A stretch of 64,000 nucleotides of DNA from Candidatus Methanoperedens sp. (GCA_023249105.1 JAHFDG010000014.1:20934-84933); one strand, 5' to 3'; numbered from the stretch's first letter, positions 8,636 through 18,012 are shown. Notes: generated from the letters alone by a model not told the origin. Numbers and translations: made by a program.

Positions 8636-9526
8636 TCATTGTGCCATAAACTTTTCAGCCATTTCGATTTCCTTTTTTCCTCCTGCATATATGGGTGTGA
8701 GGTCATCGATGGCTTTCGGCTTGACGGACAGGATATTTATTTTCCCATTGCTGATTGCCCCGCCTGCATCGGTTATTATTTTTCCCATCGGGTTTGCCTC
8801 AAACAGTAACCGCAGCTTTCCTTTTTCTTTTCCCCGGAATCCCGGATAGGTGAACACACCGCCTTTGTGGAGAATCTGGTGCATATCAGCCACGAAAGAG
8901 CCGGAAAAGCGCAGTTTGTAACCTTCCGCCTCAAGATTATCGATAAACTTTGCATGCATGGGCAGGTAATCTTTCCTGAGGGCGCCGGGTGCGTACAGCT
9001 TGCCATCCGGGATTTTGATATCTCTCTGTGTAAGAGTGAACACGCCCTTTTCATCCATAACAAAATCATGCACCCCGTTTCCGGTCGTCAGCGTCAGCGT
9101 GGTAAGAGGTCCGTAAAGGATGTACATTGCGGCAATCATGGTATTGCCGGGCGCGAGCACGTTGCCCGGATAAATTCCGATAATCGTCCCGACTGCAAGA
9201 TTCACGTCAATCAAAGAAGAGCCGTCAAGCGGGTCGATGACAACACCAAAATTGTTTTTAGGATTTTCAATCTCGATAATACCGGGCTGTTCCTCAGTTG
9301 CTATATACCGCACCAGCCTCGTTTTTTTAAGACCGTTAATTAAAACATCATCCGCCCATTTATCAAGAGCCATCTGCTCTTCGCCGTAAATGTTTTTTGT
9401 CCCGGCTTTATCCTGGCTTCGCAGGAAGCCGTTCTTTATTGTTTTTCCCTGCTCGCTGAAGAACAGTATCAATTCTGATAATCCGGCATCGGTCTTGCTC
9501 TGTAAAAGGAAATCTTTCAGGTTAAT
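8636..9526 (-). CDS. fbp: Class I fructose-1,6-bisphosphatase with a probable ATT start
   Basis: Hydrolyses fructose 1,6-bisphosphate in gluconeogenesis. Motifs: VIDPLDGSS (metal and phosphate binding), [32 protein letters not shown]. The first conventional start is TTG 9472, which would cut off the N-terminal helix. Upstream in frame lie 18 more sense codons from ATT 9526; read as Met they give [18 protein letters not shown], which lines up with the family N-terminus (E. coli Fbp begins MKTLGEFI). AGAGG sits 8 nt before that ATT, and no ATG, GTG or TTG occurs further up before a stop. The start is inferred; the family assignment is firm. Confidence 0.85.
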   Translation of the reverse strand: MNLKDFLLQSKTDAGLSELILFFSEQGKTIKNGFLRSQDKAGTKNIYGEEQMALDKWADDVLINGLKKTRLVRYIATEEQPGIIEIENPKNNFGVVIDPLDGSSLIDVNLAVGTIIGIYPGNVLAPGNTMIAAMYILYGPLTTLTLTTGNGVHDFVMDEKGVFTLTQRDIKIPDGKLYAPGALRKDYLPMHAKFIDNLEAEGYKLRFSGSFVADMHQILHKGGVFTYPGFRGKEKGKLRLLFEANPMGKIITDAGGAISNGKINILSVKPKAIDDLTPIYAGGKKEIEMAEKFMAQ

Positions 9527-9616
9527 GCTCTCATCCTCTTGTTTTTGTTGATTTCAATTTAAGCAATCAGGCTCTAAATAGTTATCGTTTTATGCCCCGC
9601 GTTTGTTTCAATCAAG

Positions 9617-9630
9617 AAAAATTTATATAC
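9617..9630 (+). promoter_or_regulatory. Archaeal promoter (BRE plus TATA box) upstream of the 9667 gene
   Basis: An A-rich run followed by TTTATATAC lies about 37 nt before the ATG at 9667. Transcription would be expected to start about 25 nt after the box, leaving a short leader that contains AGGTG as ribosome site. Confidence 0.6.
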
Positions 9631-9666
9631 CGTTGATTTTAATAAAGAAACAGGTGTTAAAATATT

Positions 9667-10023
9667 ATGGGCATATTTGAAAGAATGAACCTAAAGGATT
9701 ACAAAACAGTCGGGTACGTTTTGCTTATTGCAGGCCTGATTATGATAATCTATTCTGTCTTATCCATGTATAGTGTTTATACGGGAGGCTCACCCGCGCC
9801 GCCGGTAATCACGATGAACAGCGTCAGCATCTCGCTTCCGACAGGCCCCGGCATTCCGCCTGTGCAGACCGAGCTTATTTCAGGCATTCAATCAAGCAAG
9901 CTTGTGAACATGGGGATATGGTTTGCACTTATGACATTTGTTGCCTCAGCGGGCGGCAGGATCGGAGGGCTGGGCACCAAGCTGATACGTGAGATAAAGG
10001 TCGAAGTAAAGCACGAAGATTAA
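9667..10023 (+). CDS. Small membrane protein with two helices, unknown function
   Basis: 118 residues. Helix one spans about residues 15-38 and helix two about 88-105; the loop between is rich in Pro, Ser and Gly (GGSPAPPV, LPTGPGIPP). The C-terminus is charged (KLIREIKVEVKHED) and probably cytoplasmic. It is followed 27 nt later by another membrane protein on the same strand, so the two are probably co-transcribed. Confidence 0.65.
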   Translation: MGIFERMNLKDYKTVGYVLLIAGLIMIIYSVLSMYSVYTGGSPAPPVITMNSVSISLPTGPGIPPVQTELISGIQSSKLVNMGIWFALMTFVASAGGRIGGLGTKLIREIKVEVKHED

Positions 10024-10050
10024 ATATCAGTTCGATAGCAAAGACATCTG

Positions 10051-10377
10051 ATGAATAACCGGAAAATAGCGATATTGGCGGCGCTTGGGGCAGTTTTTTT
10101 TGCTGCGGGATTGTATTTTGGCAACAACTCCTATGAATATCTCGGTATCGGAACCTGGTTTTCGGGTATCATATACTACACGCTTTTCCGGGATTATAAG
10201 GAAGTAACCTCGCTGATTCTGGGCCTGATAATACTGCATACTGGTGTCATTTTGCTTCTTGTTGAAAAGCTCACGCATCCAAAATTGCTTGGATTTTTGG
10301 TCTTCACCGCGGGGATTATTGTTGTTTTAAATTCAGGTTTTTCGGATTACCTGAAAAGAAGAAAATCGAAAATATAA
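10051..10377 (+). CDS. Four-helix membrane protein, unknown function
   Basis: 108 residues, with hydrophobic segments around residues 7-23, 27-44, 51-70 and 78-96 and a basic end (YLKRRKSKI). No family recognised. A T-rich tract directly after the stop (10380-10420) would suit archaeal termination. Confidence 0.65.
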   Translation: MNNRKIAILAALGAVFFAAGLYFGNNSYEYLGIGTWFSGIIYYTLFRDYKEVTSLILGLIILHTGVILLLVEKLTHPKLLGFLVFTAGIIVVLNSGFSDYLKRRKSKI

Positions 10378-10418
10378 AAAATTTTTAATATTCTCATATA
10401 ATATAAAAAAATAAAAAA

Positions 10419-11062
10419 TTCGGCACAATCCTAAAATCTAGTGATTTTGTAATTTTTCGCGAGGAAATGTAAACCAATCTGGTAATAAATCAATCTCCAT
10501 AAATCTCATTCACATAAAAACAGATCATTTTTCAGGTAAAAAGGCAAAATCAAACCGTATAATCGACAGAAATCGATAGGCACTGCTACCACAACATGAA
10601 AATTACAAAAATACATTTCAATAATTTATAAAAGGTATAAAAACCATAAATCGTTCAAGGAGTGTTGGTTTTAGTTCATTGAACATTCCAGCCCTCTTCA
10701 TCGAAGAAAGTTGTATCTGGTTAATAATGCCCATATCAGTCCTGAATTGTTTTTTCCTGTGAGTCTTAAGACTTGTAGAATAATAGTTTTCAATTGAATT
10801 ATTAGTAGCAGGAGCCCCCTCAACAAAGTGGAACATTATAAAATTCTTCCAATTCTCCTTTATGCCGGTTGCAGTGTATTCAAAGTCGTTGCCAAACATC
10901 CCAAATGTGTTGGTTAAATTTGGGATATCAGATAGATTTTTAAATGTCGGAGATATAGTAACCATGTTGCTCAAGTAGTATCATTGCATTAAAGAATAAA
11001 TAATTATTTATTGTGATGATATTACTTTATTGGTCATAACTGGAATATAGGACTGTGCCAAA
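10419..11062. mobile_element. Insertion-sequence remnant with terminal inverted repeats
   Basis: The 14 bases at 10419-10432 (TTCGGCACAATCCT) and the reverse complement of 11049-11062 (TTTGGCACAGTCCT) match at 12 of 14 positions and bracket a C-terminal transposase fragment. At about 644 bp the element is too short for a full transposase, so it is an internally deleted copy. It lies directly left of the AT-rich biosynthetic block. The terminal repeats are read by eye; target-site duplications were not resolved. Confidence 0.55.
10618..10974 (-). pseudogene. C-terminal fragment of a DDE-type transposase
   Basis: 118 codons. The stretch APATNNSIENYYSTSLKTHR followed by KKQFRTD is the C-terminal signature (with the last catalytic Glu region, NNxIExYY) of a transposase common in Methanosarcina-type genomes. 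Everything upstream of the C-terminal domain is missing. It lies inside the pair of inverted repeats at 10419 and 11062. I do not assign the IS family. Confidence 0.65.
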
Positions 11063-11115
11063 AATTCGGTGGATATGATGACATACTTTTAATTTAAATG
11101 CAAAACTTCATTTGA

Positions 11116-11946
11116 ATGAAGCATATAACGGTTAACAGAAAAATGTGTAAATATTGCATACTACATGGGAAAGGAAAAAAATGGTTCATAGAGGTAGAAA
11201 ACTTTTCAAGGAATATGCTTGATGATTATCAACGAATGGAACTAATAGATGTGGCACTTCGATATGCGGCAGGCAAAAAACCCAAAATCACTCCGTTTTC
11301 ATTAAAACTATATGCAAGCGAAGCAGTTTTACTAACTGCAATGCATGTTCCATTTATGAAAAATGCAGCACTATCGGAAGCAAACTCACTTCTTGAGAAA
11401 TATCATTTTGGGCAGGTGCTGACCCTTGAAGAAACTTGCCAACTAGTTGAATGTGCTGGTCATATTGTCTTGTTTGATTGTCGTTGCCAGCGCATGGAGG
11501 CTAACAAGAAAATTGCCTGTTGTTTAGGAGTTGGTGCTTTTGGTGATCTGGCCGAAGATATGCCAGAGGTCGGTGCAAAGCGTCTGACTATTGATGAGGC
11601 AAAAGAGATTATAAAGCTTCACGATGCGTCGGGATGCTTCCACAGCCTATGGACTTTTAAAGTACCTTTTATAGGAACTATTTGTAACTGTGATTCTAAA
11701 GTCTGCCATGGTATCCGAGATATAAAAAGAGGAGCGACTCAAACATTGGTCAAGGGCCATTTCTATTCCTACTCTAATCAGAGTAAATGCATCATGTGCG
11801 GAAATTGTGTTAAAGCATGCATATTTAGTGTGAGAAAATACAGTAGAGAAGGGAGGCCAGAAGTAGATCCAAGGGATTGTTTTGGATGTGGATTATGCAG
11901 AAATGTATGCGAATCGGGTGCAATAATTTTAAAAGATAAGGAATAA
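11116..11946 (+). CDS. Multi-cysteine protein with C-terminal 2[4Fe-4S] ferredoxin domain
   Basis: 276 residues. The C-terminal 60 residues contain two classical cluster motifs, CIMCGNCVKAC and CFGCGLCRNVC. Upstream are further Cys groups: MCKYC near the N-terminus, FDCRCQRME, ACCLG and TICNCDSKVC, some of which could hold another cluster. It is likely an electron carrier. It opens the AT-rich block and is convergent with the MFS gene, so it may serve the radical SAM or desaturase-like enzymes nearby; that link is inferred from position only. Confidence 0.75.
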   Translation: MKHITVNRKMCKYCILHGKGKKWFIEVENFSRNMLDDYQRMELIDVALRYAAGKKPKITPFSLKLYASEAVLLTAMHVPFMKNAALSEANSLLEKYHFGQVLTLEETCQLVECAGHIVLFDCRCQRMEANKKIACCLGVGAFGDLAEDMPEVGAKRLTIDEAKEIIKLHDASGCFHSLWTFKVPFIGTICNCDSKVCHGIRDIKRGATQTLVKGHFYSYSNQSKCIMCGNCVKACIFSVRKYSREGRPEVDPRDCFGCGLCRNVCESGAIILKDKE

Positions 11947-11989
11947 AATATCGCCAGTCAAAATTAAATATATAAATATATATTATTTT

Positions 11990-13126
11990 TTAATCAATTA
12001 TTAAAAATAAAATTATTAATGTGTATATACTAAAAACAATTCCTAATATTGAAAGTAATGAGTAATTGCCCATATAACTCATTGTAATGCCTGTTATTAT
12101 AGGTCCTGTAATTGAACCAAATCCAAATAATGATGTGAAAGTAGCATTGGACAGCCCTTGGTCTTTCTCAGATACCAAGTCACCTATCATAGAAAGAGAG
12201 ACTGGATATATGGCGCTCATAAAAAATCCAGTAAACAAAGCAGATGCTTCTAAACCCAGATGCTCTCCTATACTCTGAAAAAAACTTAAAAGTATGAATG
12301 ACACAAAACCAGTAAATAATAATATAGGTTTCTTACCTACAGAATCAGCAAGCATGCCGAAGGGAACTTGTGCGAGAAGACCACCTATCATAAACAGTGA
12401 AATTAGAATCCCCATCGATAATCCTTCAATATCCATAGATTGCAGATATATTGGAAATAGAGCAACCAGCGAAGCTTCTGCGAATCCATATGTGAAAGAT
12501 GAGGCAAGGGGTATTCTTAGTATAGATAATTGCTTGGAGAAATGTAATTTTAGAGGGTTGCTTGAACTAATATGATTATTTAATGTTATATGCACAACCA
12601 TAGCAGAAATGAGGCATGCAATCATTACGAATAAGAATGGAATAAATAAATGTTGTTGTGAAAAAGACATTCCAACCATGGGGCCCCCAAATAATCCTAA
12701 CCCTACAGACATCCCATAATAACCCATGTTTTTAGATCGCTCATTTTTATTACTTATTAAATTAATATAGGTTTCAACGCCTATCCAAATAGCGGCACTT
12801 CCAATACCTTCAATAACCCTCAAGATAAAAAACGATTTCAAATCCGTGAGCATTGGTAATACGAGCATAGTAGACCCGTATAAGATTAATCCAAGTGTGA
12901 TTATTAACCTAGAACCTATTTTATCAATAGCTCTTCCGATTGGAATTGATGAGAACGTAAATGAAACTGCCATTGTAGTAGCAATTAGGCCAATATCAAA
13001 AGAATTGGCTCCTGTTTTCTCAACTAAAAGTGGAATCAGAGGAATTACAATTCCAAATCCCAAACTAGAAATGAATAATGCGACATATATACTTAATAAA
13101 TCTCTTTGCAATTTTATTTTATACAT
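11990..13126 (-). CDS. Major facilitator superfamily transporter
   Basis: 378 residues with about 12 hydrophobic helices. Between helices 2 and 3 the MFS signature region reads IGRAIDKIGSRLII (G-x3-D-x2-G-x-R/K), and the second half repeats it as FGMLADSVGKKPIL. It belongs to the drug/metabolite-efflux type by appearance. It is divergent from the radical SAM gene and could export the product of the adjoining cluster; substrate unknown. Confidence 0.85.
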   Translation of the reverse strand: MYKIKLQRDLLSIYVALFISSLGFGIVIPLIPLLVEKTGANSFDIGLIATTMAVSFTFSSIPIGRAIDKIGSRLIITLGLILYGSTMLVLPMLTDLKSFFILRVIEGIGSAAIWIGVETYINLISNKNERSKNMGYYGMSVGLGLFGGPMVGMSFSQQHLFIPFLFVMIACLISAMVVHITLNNHISSSNPLKLHFSKQLSILRIPLASSFTYGFAEASLVALFPIYLQSMDIEGLSMGILISLFMIGGLLAQVPFGMLADSVGKKPILLFTGFVSFILLSFFQSIGEHLGLEASALFTGFFMSAIYPVSLSMIGDLVSEKDQGLSNATFTSLFGFGSITGPIITGITMSYMGNYSLLSILGIVFSIYTLIILFLIID

Positions 13127-13459
13127 ATTGCAAGACCTAATTGTTGTCTATATAAGATTTCCTATGAATATAGTAGATAGACAAGTGATTAACAAGCGGT
13201 TAGTGCTTGCTGAAGGAAAAATCAGAAATAATCTTTAGCATAATAAGTCATAGTGACGTGGAAACTTCAATGATTTTAATAGATTTTAATGCCATTGCAA
13301 TTTTTTAGCAACATTGCAATTTTGTAATTTTTTAGCAATATTATATACAGTTTAAGATATATACTCCTTCTATTATGTAGGGGAAGAAAATTAATTAAAT
13401 CTAAGAAAGTGGAATTGTAATACGTGGGACGTATTAAATAAATTTTGTATGTGGTATTA
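13127..13459. promoter_or_regulatory. AT-rich divergent promoter region with repeats and a small hairpin
   Basis: This 333-bp gap separates the MFS gene from the radical SAM operon. It holds an imperfect direct repeat (ATTGCAATTTTTTAGCAA near 13294 and ATTGCAAT...TTTTTTAGCAAT at 13313-13339), a TATA-like TTATATACA at 13341-13349 and a perfect inverted repeat AATACGT-GGG-ACGTATT at 13419-13435, 24 nt before the radical SAM start. The repeats could be regulator sites; no coding sequence is seen. Confidence 0.45.
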
Positions 13460-14725
13460 ATGAAAATAGAATTAGTCAATCCAGCCCAAAAGTTATTGAA
13501 TAAATTTGGGCAATATAGTCCACCATATGGACTGGCATATATTGGAACCCTTCTTAAAGAGAGGAGCATTGAGGTAGAGATAATAGATGAGGCGGTAGGG
13601 GACAAACCAAAATATAAGTGTAACTTTGCGATAATAACCAGTACAACATCAACTATCAAAAGAGCTTATAGCATCTCAATGAGTTATTTGAATAAGGGAA
13701 TTCCAACAATTATTGGGGGTGTTCATGTATCTTCTATAGTAAACACGCATTTTAAAGACGAATTGAAAGGAGTATCGACCAGTATTATAATCGGACCGAT
13801 CGAAAATATTATCGATCAGTTAATTAATGATATGAATTCTTTCAGTTTAAAGAAGTGTTATGTAGGGACTCCTGTATGCGAATTAAAGTCACCTGACCCT
13901 ATTTGGAATGAAAATAAATATTTTACCTATCCAATTCAATCTTCTGTGGGGTGTCCATTTAATTGTGATTTTTGTGCTGTAAATATGGTATATGGCGGAC
14001 TCAGGATGAAAAATAACGATTTGGTCTTATCAGAAATCCAAAAGGCCTCTAAAACAATAATATTTTTAGATGACAATCTATATGCCAGCCCTAATACTTC
14101 TAAAATTTTATTTGGACGAGTTAAAGAGGAAATCGGATATAAGCCATGGGGTGGTTTGTGTAGTTTGAACGTTTACAAAGATGAAAAATTACTAAAACTC
14201 TTCTCTGAAACAGGTTGTACTTGTATTAATATTGGTTTTGAGACATTGGATCCAAAAAAATTAGATTCAGTAAAAAAACGAAACCGAGCCGAAGAATATG
14301 CCAACTGCGTAAAAACTTTACATGACCATGGAATTTTAGTATATACTGGATTTATATCATTTCCAGATGATGACGAAGCGACTTTAAAAAATTTATCAGA
14401 ATTTTTGAATTATACAGAGGCAGATCTGTTCCACTATGATGTTCTTACTCCATTTCCTGGCACTCCCCTTTTTGAAAAGCTTGAGAAAAATATGGAAATA
14501 TTAGATTATGATTGGTCAAATTATGATTTTAATCATGCTGTTATTAAACATAAAATCTGGACAACTGAAGAGTGGGAGCAGAATGTAGAAAATTTTTACA
14601 AAGAAAATATTCCATCTCAAGATTCAATACCATTGAAACTATCTCAAAATATGTCTTTTACTAATCCTAGTTTAAGTTTAGAAATATGGCAAAAATTAGC
14701 TAGCTATCTGATGGGTACCTTTTAG
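13460..14725 (+). CDS. Cobalamin-type (class B) radical SAM enzyme
   Basis: 421 residues. The N-terminal Rossmann-like domain has PPYGLAYIGTLLKERSIEVEIIDEA, shown here as PPYGLAYIG and VEIIDEA, typical of B12-binding domains that lack the DxHxxG histidine. The radical SAM cluster motif CPFNCDFC lies at residues 165-172, followed by LDDNLY, INIGFETLDP and GFISFPDDDE. Relatives methylate unactivated carbons or rearrange hopanoids, tetrapyrroles and lipids. ATG 13460 was chosen over TTG 13445 because the family begins close to KIELVNP. It is first in a tight operon with the next two genes (12-nt gap, then overlap). Confidence 0.85.
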   Translation: MKIELVNPAQKLLNKFGQYSPPYGLAYIGTLLKERSIEVEIIDEAVGDKPKYKCNFAIITSTTSTIKRAYSISMSYLNKGIPTIIGGVHVSSIVNTHFKDELKGVSTSIIIGPIENIIDQLINDMNSFSLKKCYVGTPVCELKSPDPIWNENKYFTYPIQSSVGCPFNCDFCAVNMVYGGLRMKNNDLVLSEIQKASKTIIFLDDNLYASPNTSKILFGRVKEEIGYKPWGGLCSLNVYKDEKLLKLFSETGCTCINIGFETLDPKKLDSVKKRNRAEEYANCVKTLHDHGILVYTGFISFPDDDEATLKNLSEFLNYTEADLFHYDVLTPFPGTPLFEKLEKNMEILDYDWSNYDFNHAVIKHKIWTTEEWEQNVENFYKENIPSQDSIPLKLSQNMSFTNPSLSLEIWQKLASYLMGTF

Positions 14726-14737
14726 CTAGGAGGATCA

Positions 14738-15649
14738 ATGGAAAAAATTTTATCTGGGTTTTATAAAAGATATCATAGAAAATATGATTCTGATAAGAAA
14801 CTTAGAGAACATATCGGTACGATCCAAATACCAAAATTTAGTGTACTAATCCAAGATATTTTAGAAAATGCGTATATTGATAACTTAATTGTTGAAAGTA
14901 TAACAAACAAAGAGGTTGTAATACGCGAATTTCCAAAAAAAATCGCCAAACTAGTAAATTCGATATCCTCTGTCGATAGCGTTCTGGATAACGGGGAAAA
15001 ACATAAACGTGAATTTGTTTTGATTCCTCATATACGCAGATTTATGGAAAATTTCCAAAATACACTTGAGTATATCGAAAATTTAGGAGTGAGAGTTGAT
15101 ACTTCTCTGTTGCTTCTGGATGTTAATAATTTATTTAATTTGCTTGAAAAAGAGCTAATATTGAAAAAGGGCAACAGGAGATTTTATGATAAGGGTGAGA
15201 TACTTGATTTCTTAAAATTGACAAATAGTGATTTCTTTTTGTATATAGACTTGACTCTGCAATTAATAAAACAAGAAAAAAGAGCGTACATAGCATCTTT
15301 TTTTGAATATTACTCTATGATGGATATTTTGCTCGATGATATGGCTGATATAGAAGATGACCTAGAATCAAATTCTTATAATCCCCTTCATATTTTATTA
15401 GATAAAGAAGTGTATTACATGAATTCCTTTTGCGATATCGCAACTGATTACGGTAAGAATGCAGTGGAAATAGCTAATAAGCAGCTTGGTCATCTATCAG
15501 GGTATTTGGCATACTTAGCTGAAGCAGAGCTAGAAGCATTAAATATTTTTAAATATAATATTAATGATATATGTATGAATACAAAATTAAAAAAATTAGT
15601 TTTAAAACCATATCCATGGGAAATATATGAATATGATATTCAAAATTGA
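14738..15649 (+). CDS. Unknown Asp-rich helical protein, possible class I isoprenoid synthase fold
   Basis: 303 residues, no confident family. A strong ribosome site AGGAGGATCA precedes the ATG. The protein is predicted almost wholly helical and carries MDILLDDMADIEDDLESNSYN at about residues 203-223 (core LLDDMADIEDD), which resembles the second Asp-rich helix of polyprenyl synthases and related class I isoprenoid enzymes, where such residues bind Mg-diphosphate. I see no clear first DDxxD motif, so it may be a one-motif relative or a non-enzymatic partner. Position between a radical SAM enzyme and a UbiA prenyltransferase makes an isoprenoid substrate plausible. Base composition is strongly AT-rich. 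Confidence 0.5.
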   Translation: MEKILSGFYKRYHRKYDSDKKLREHIGTIQIPKFSVLIQDILENAYIDNLIVESITNKEVVIREFPKKIAKLVNSISSVDSVLDNGEKHKREFVLIPHIRRFMENFQNTLEYIENLGVRVDTSLLLLDVNNLFNLLEKELILKKGNRRFYDKGEILDFLKLTNSDFFLYIDLTLQLIKQEKRAYIASFFEYYSMMDILLDDMADIEDDLESNSYNPLHILLDKEVYYMNSFCDIATDYGKNAVEIANKQLGHLSGYLAYLAEAELEALNIFKYNINDICMNTKLKKLVLKPYPWEIYEYDIQN

Positions 15650-16508
15650 ACTCATGAAACTAAAATATCTATTGAAATCACGGCTTATGTTAATAATTTA
15701 TGCGGTTCTTCACGTCTGGTTAGGGGTATTGTTTATAGATTATTCTATATTCTCAACTAAATCTCTGCTTTCTTTTTCCGTAGCAGGTTTAATTACGGCA
15801 TCAATATATTCATATAATTATATTACAGATGTTGACGAAGACAAAATAAACCCTATGAAATCACCTCTTATTAGAGGGGAACTAACTGTTCGTGAATTGA
15901 CAGTTTTCAGCTTTTTACTTTTCATTATTTCGATCATAGTGTCAGTTATGACCAGTTTCAGAGTGTTTATTTTTATTATATTTATAATTATAATATCATT
16001 TATTTATTCTTACCCGTTACTTCAAGGTTTAAAGTATCGGCGGTTTAAAGATGTTCCTTTTTTAAAAACAGTTACTATCTCAACTATCTGGGGAATGGTA
16101 TTTCTTATTCCATTTTTTGCAACAAATACAAAAGTAACTTTTGGAGCTATTTTGTTTGTTATTTTTTTAATAATTCAGACTTTTATTGATTCTACAATTA
16201 GTGATATTAGAGACATTTCTGAAGACTCAAAGCAACAAATTAAAACAATCCCTATATTGCTAAAAGATAAGACTAATGGATTCTTATTTAGCCTTAATAC
16301 AATATCGATTTTACCTATTTTATATGGGATTTATCATGATATTATTCCAATTTATTTTTCAGTTTTTCTAATTCAAATTTTGATACAATATTATACTATA
16401 TATTATATAAAATATACAAAATCAGTTAACCATGTATACACAAAAATAAGACCTTTTGGCTTAATTTTATTATTAACTTCATTAGTTTATTTAAGATATT
16501 TTAGCTAA
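15627..16508 (+). CDS. UbiA-superfamily membrane prenyltransferase or terpene cyclase
   Basis: 293 residues with about eight or nine transmembrane helices. Both Asp-rich motifs of the family are present: NYITDVDEDKINP at about residues 64-76 (N-x3-D-x-D-x-D) and DSTISDIRDISED in the second half. UbiA proteins bind prenyl diphosphate via Mg and transfer it, or in some cases cyclise it. The start overlaps the previous gene by 23 nt; GGGA precedes ATG 15627. ATG 15654 is a possible shorter start. Substrate unknown; the family includes archaeal digeranylgeranylglyceryl phosphate synthase, but this AT-rich copy in a foreign-looking cluster is unlikely to be the housekeeping enzyme. Confidence 0.85.
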   Translation: MNMIFKIELMKLKYLLKSRLMLIIYAVLHVWLGVLFIDYSIFSTKSLLSFSVAGLITASIYSYNYITDVDEDKINPMKSPLIRGELTVRELTVFSFLLFIISIIVSVMTSFRVFIFIIFIIIISFIYSYPLLQGLKYRRFKDVPFLKTVTISTIWGMVFLIPFFATNTKVTFGAILFVIFLIIQTFIDSTISDIRDISEDSKQQIKTIPILLKDKTNGFLFSLNTISILPILYGIYHDIIPIYFSVFLIQILIQYYTIYYIKYTKSVNHVYTKIRPFGLILLLTSLVYLRYFS

Positions 16509-16620
16509 ATAACTATTTTAAATTAAATTTTTTAACTATAAAAATATCCGACCTGATATGAAGTAGAAAAATCTAATACTCATATTATTGTTTAAGACAT
16601 TAAATTGAGAGGTTACTAAA

Positions 16621-18012
16621 ATGAATAAATATGATTCGATTGTGGTAGGAGGAGGCATCAGCGGATTACTATCCGCTCTGGTATTATCAAAATCTGGGAA
16701 AAAAGTTCTTGTTCTTGAGAGAAACAAGACTATAGGTAACAATTGTAATAGCTATGTTGTTGATGGTTATCAGGTAGATACTGGGCCCCATGCTATAACA
16801 CAGTTGCGCAAGGGTGGGCCATTAACTTATTTAATGGATAATTATTTCGAGTATATTCCGGTTTTTGTTGATTATGGAGATTATTTCATACGTACAGAGA
16901 ATGGTTTAAAGAATGTACCTACCACCCTCAGTGGTTATCTGACAATGGATATACTGCCAAGAAAGGATCGTCTTATAATTGCACAGGCATTGACAAAAAT
17001 GCTTGTTTTATGGCAGTTTGGCACTGACTTATCCAAGGCATCTGTTTATCAATGCCTTCCATGGGACAATCTCTCATCTGACACGGCTGAATTTGTAGAT
17101 ACGTTTTGTTATTTCTTATCAGGGAGATCGATGAAAGAGACCTCGGTTCAGAGGATGTTTGTTGGAAGTGGATTTGTTGAAGAGAGCATTCAAAAAGACA
17201 TGGCTCATAAAAAGAATCAATATTATAATCTGTATGAGGAAGCTAAGAAAGTATCGTATGTTAGTAAGTTATTAAACAATAAGAAAGTAAGCTATAACCA
17301 GTTTTATCCACGGGACGGTTTGAAAGCCATAATAAATGCTATATTATATTCACTGCCAAAGACTGTGGAGATTAAAACCAATACTGCTGTGAAAGAAATC
17401 ATCACAGAAGACAATACTGCAAAAGGAGTTTCAACAAAAGAAGATTCATATTATGCTGACTTGATTGTTTATTCAGCTTTTGTTAAGGATCTTCCGCAAT
17501 ACATTAAGGATTTACCAGCGCACTATGTTTCAGAGCTGAATAATGTCAAACAATCAAAGACTTTAACGATATGGCTTGGACTGGGTGAAGAATTCGAAGA
17601 ATTCAACTATGTAGGGGGAGAAGTATGGTTCAAGAAGAAGGCCTTCTGGGCAATGCCTATAAGCAATTACAATAAGAACTTTGCACCTAAGGGTAAAAAA
17701 CTTGTAGGCTTCATGTTTTCCATAGATGAAAACAATGATTTGGAATCTGAAAAACGCAATGCATATGATACTATTTTACATGTGTATCCCAATATAGATA
17801 AATTTATAGATATGGTTCATTATCAGATAACCACACCAGAAAAAGCTGCTATATCAATAGATGGATTTATCGCAGATACAGAGACTCCAATCAAAAATCT
17901 CTATATAGTCGGGACAGATGCAGACGATAGAAGTATGGGAGTGACCAGGGCTTCCTATTCTGTAGTGAAACTAATAAAGGTTTTGAAAAGAGAGGGATAT
18001 ATAGTTATATAA
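16621..18012 (+). CDS. FAD-dependent phytoene-desaturase-like oxidoreductase
   Basis: 463 residues of the CrtI/amine-oxidase class. The dinucleotide site VVGGGISGLLSALVLSKSG lies at residues 8-26 (GGGISG), followed by VLERN (the acidic residue that binds the ribose). The C-terminal FAD motif reads NLYIVGTDADDRSMGVTRAS. The HAITQLRKGGPL stretch after the FAD fold also fits. Such enzymes desaturate or isomerise isoprenoids, or saturate them in other branches. It starts 112 nt after the UbiA gene on the same strand, so it is probably part of the same unit. A second, less AT-rich relative lies at 28981. Confidence 0.85.
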   Translation: MNKYDSIVVGGGISGLLSALVLSKSGKKVLVLERNKTIGNNCNSYVVDGYQVDTGPHAITQLRKGGPLTYLMDNYFEYIPVFVDYGDYFIRTENGLKNVPTTLSGYLTMDILPRKDRLIIAQALTKMLVLWQFGTDLSKASVYQCLPWDNLSSDTAEFVDTFCYFLSGRSMKETSVQRMFVGSGFVEESIQKDMAHKKNQYYNLYEEAKKVSYVSKLLNNKKVSYNQFYPRDGLKAIINAILYSLPKTVEIKTNTAVKEIITEDNTAKGVSTKEDSYYADLIVYSAFVKDLPQYIKDLPAHYVSELNNVKQSKTLTIWLGLGEEFEEFNYVGGEVWFKKKAFWAMPISNYNKNFAPKGKKLVGFMFSIDENNDLESEKRNAYDTILHVYPNIDKFIDMVHYQITTPEKAAISIDGFIADTETPIKNLYIVGTDADDRSMGVTRASYSVVKLIKVLKREGYIVI

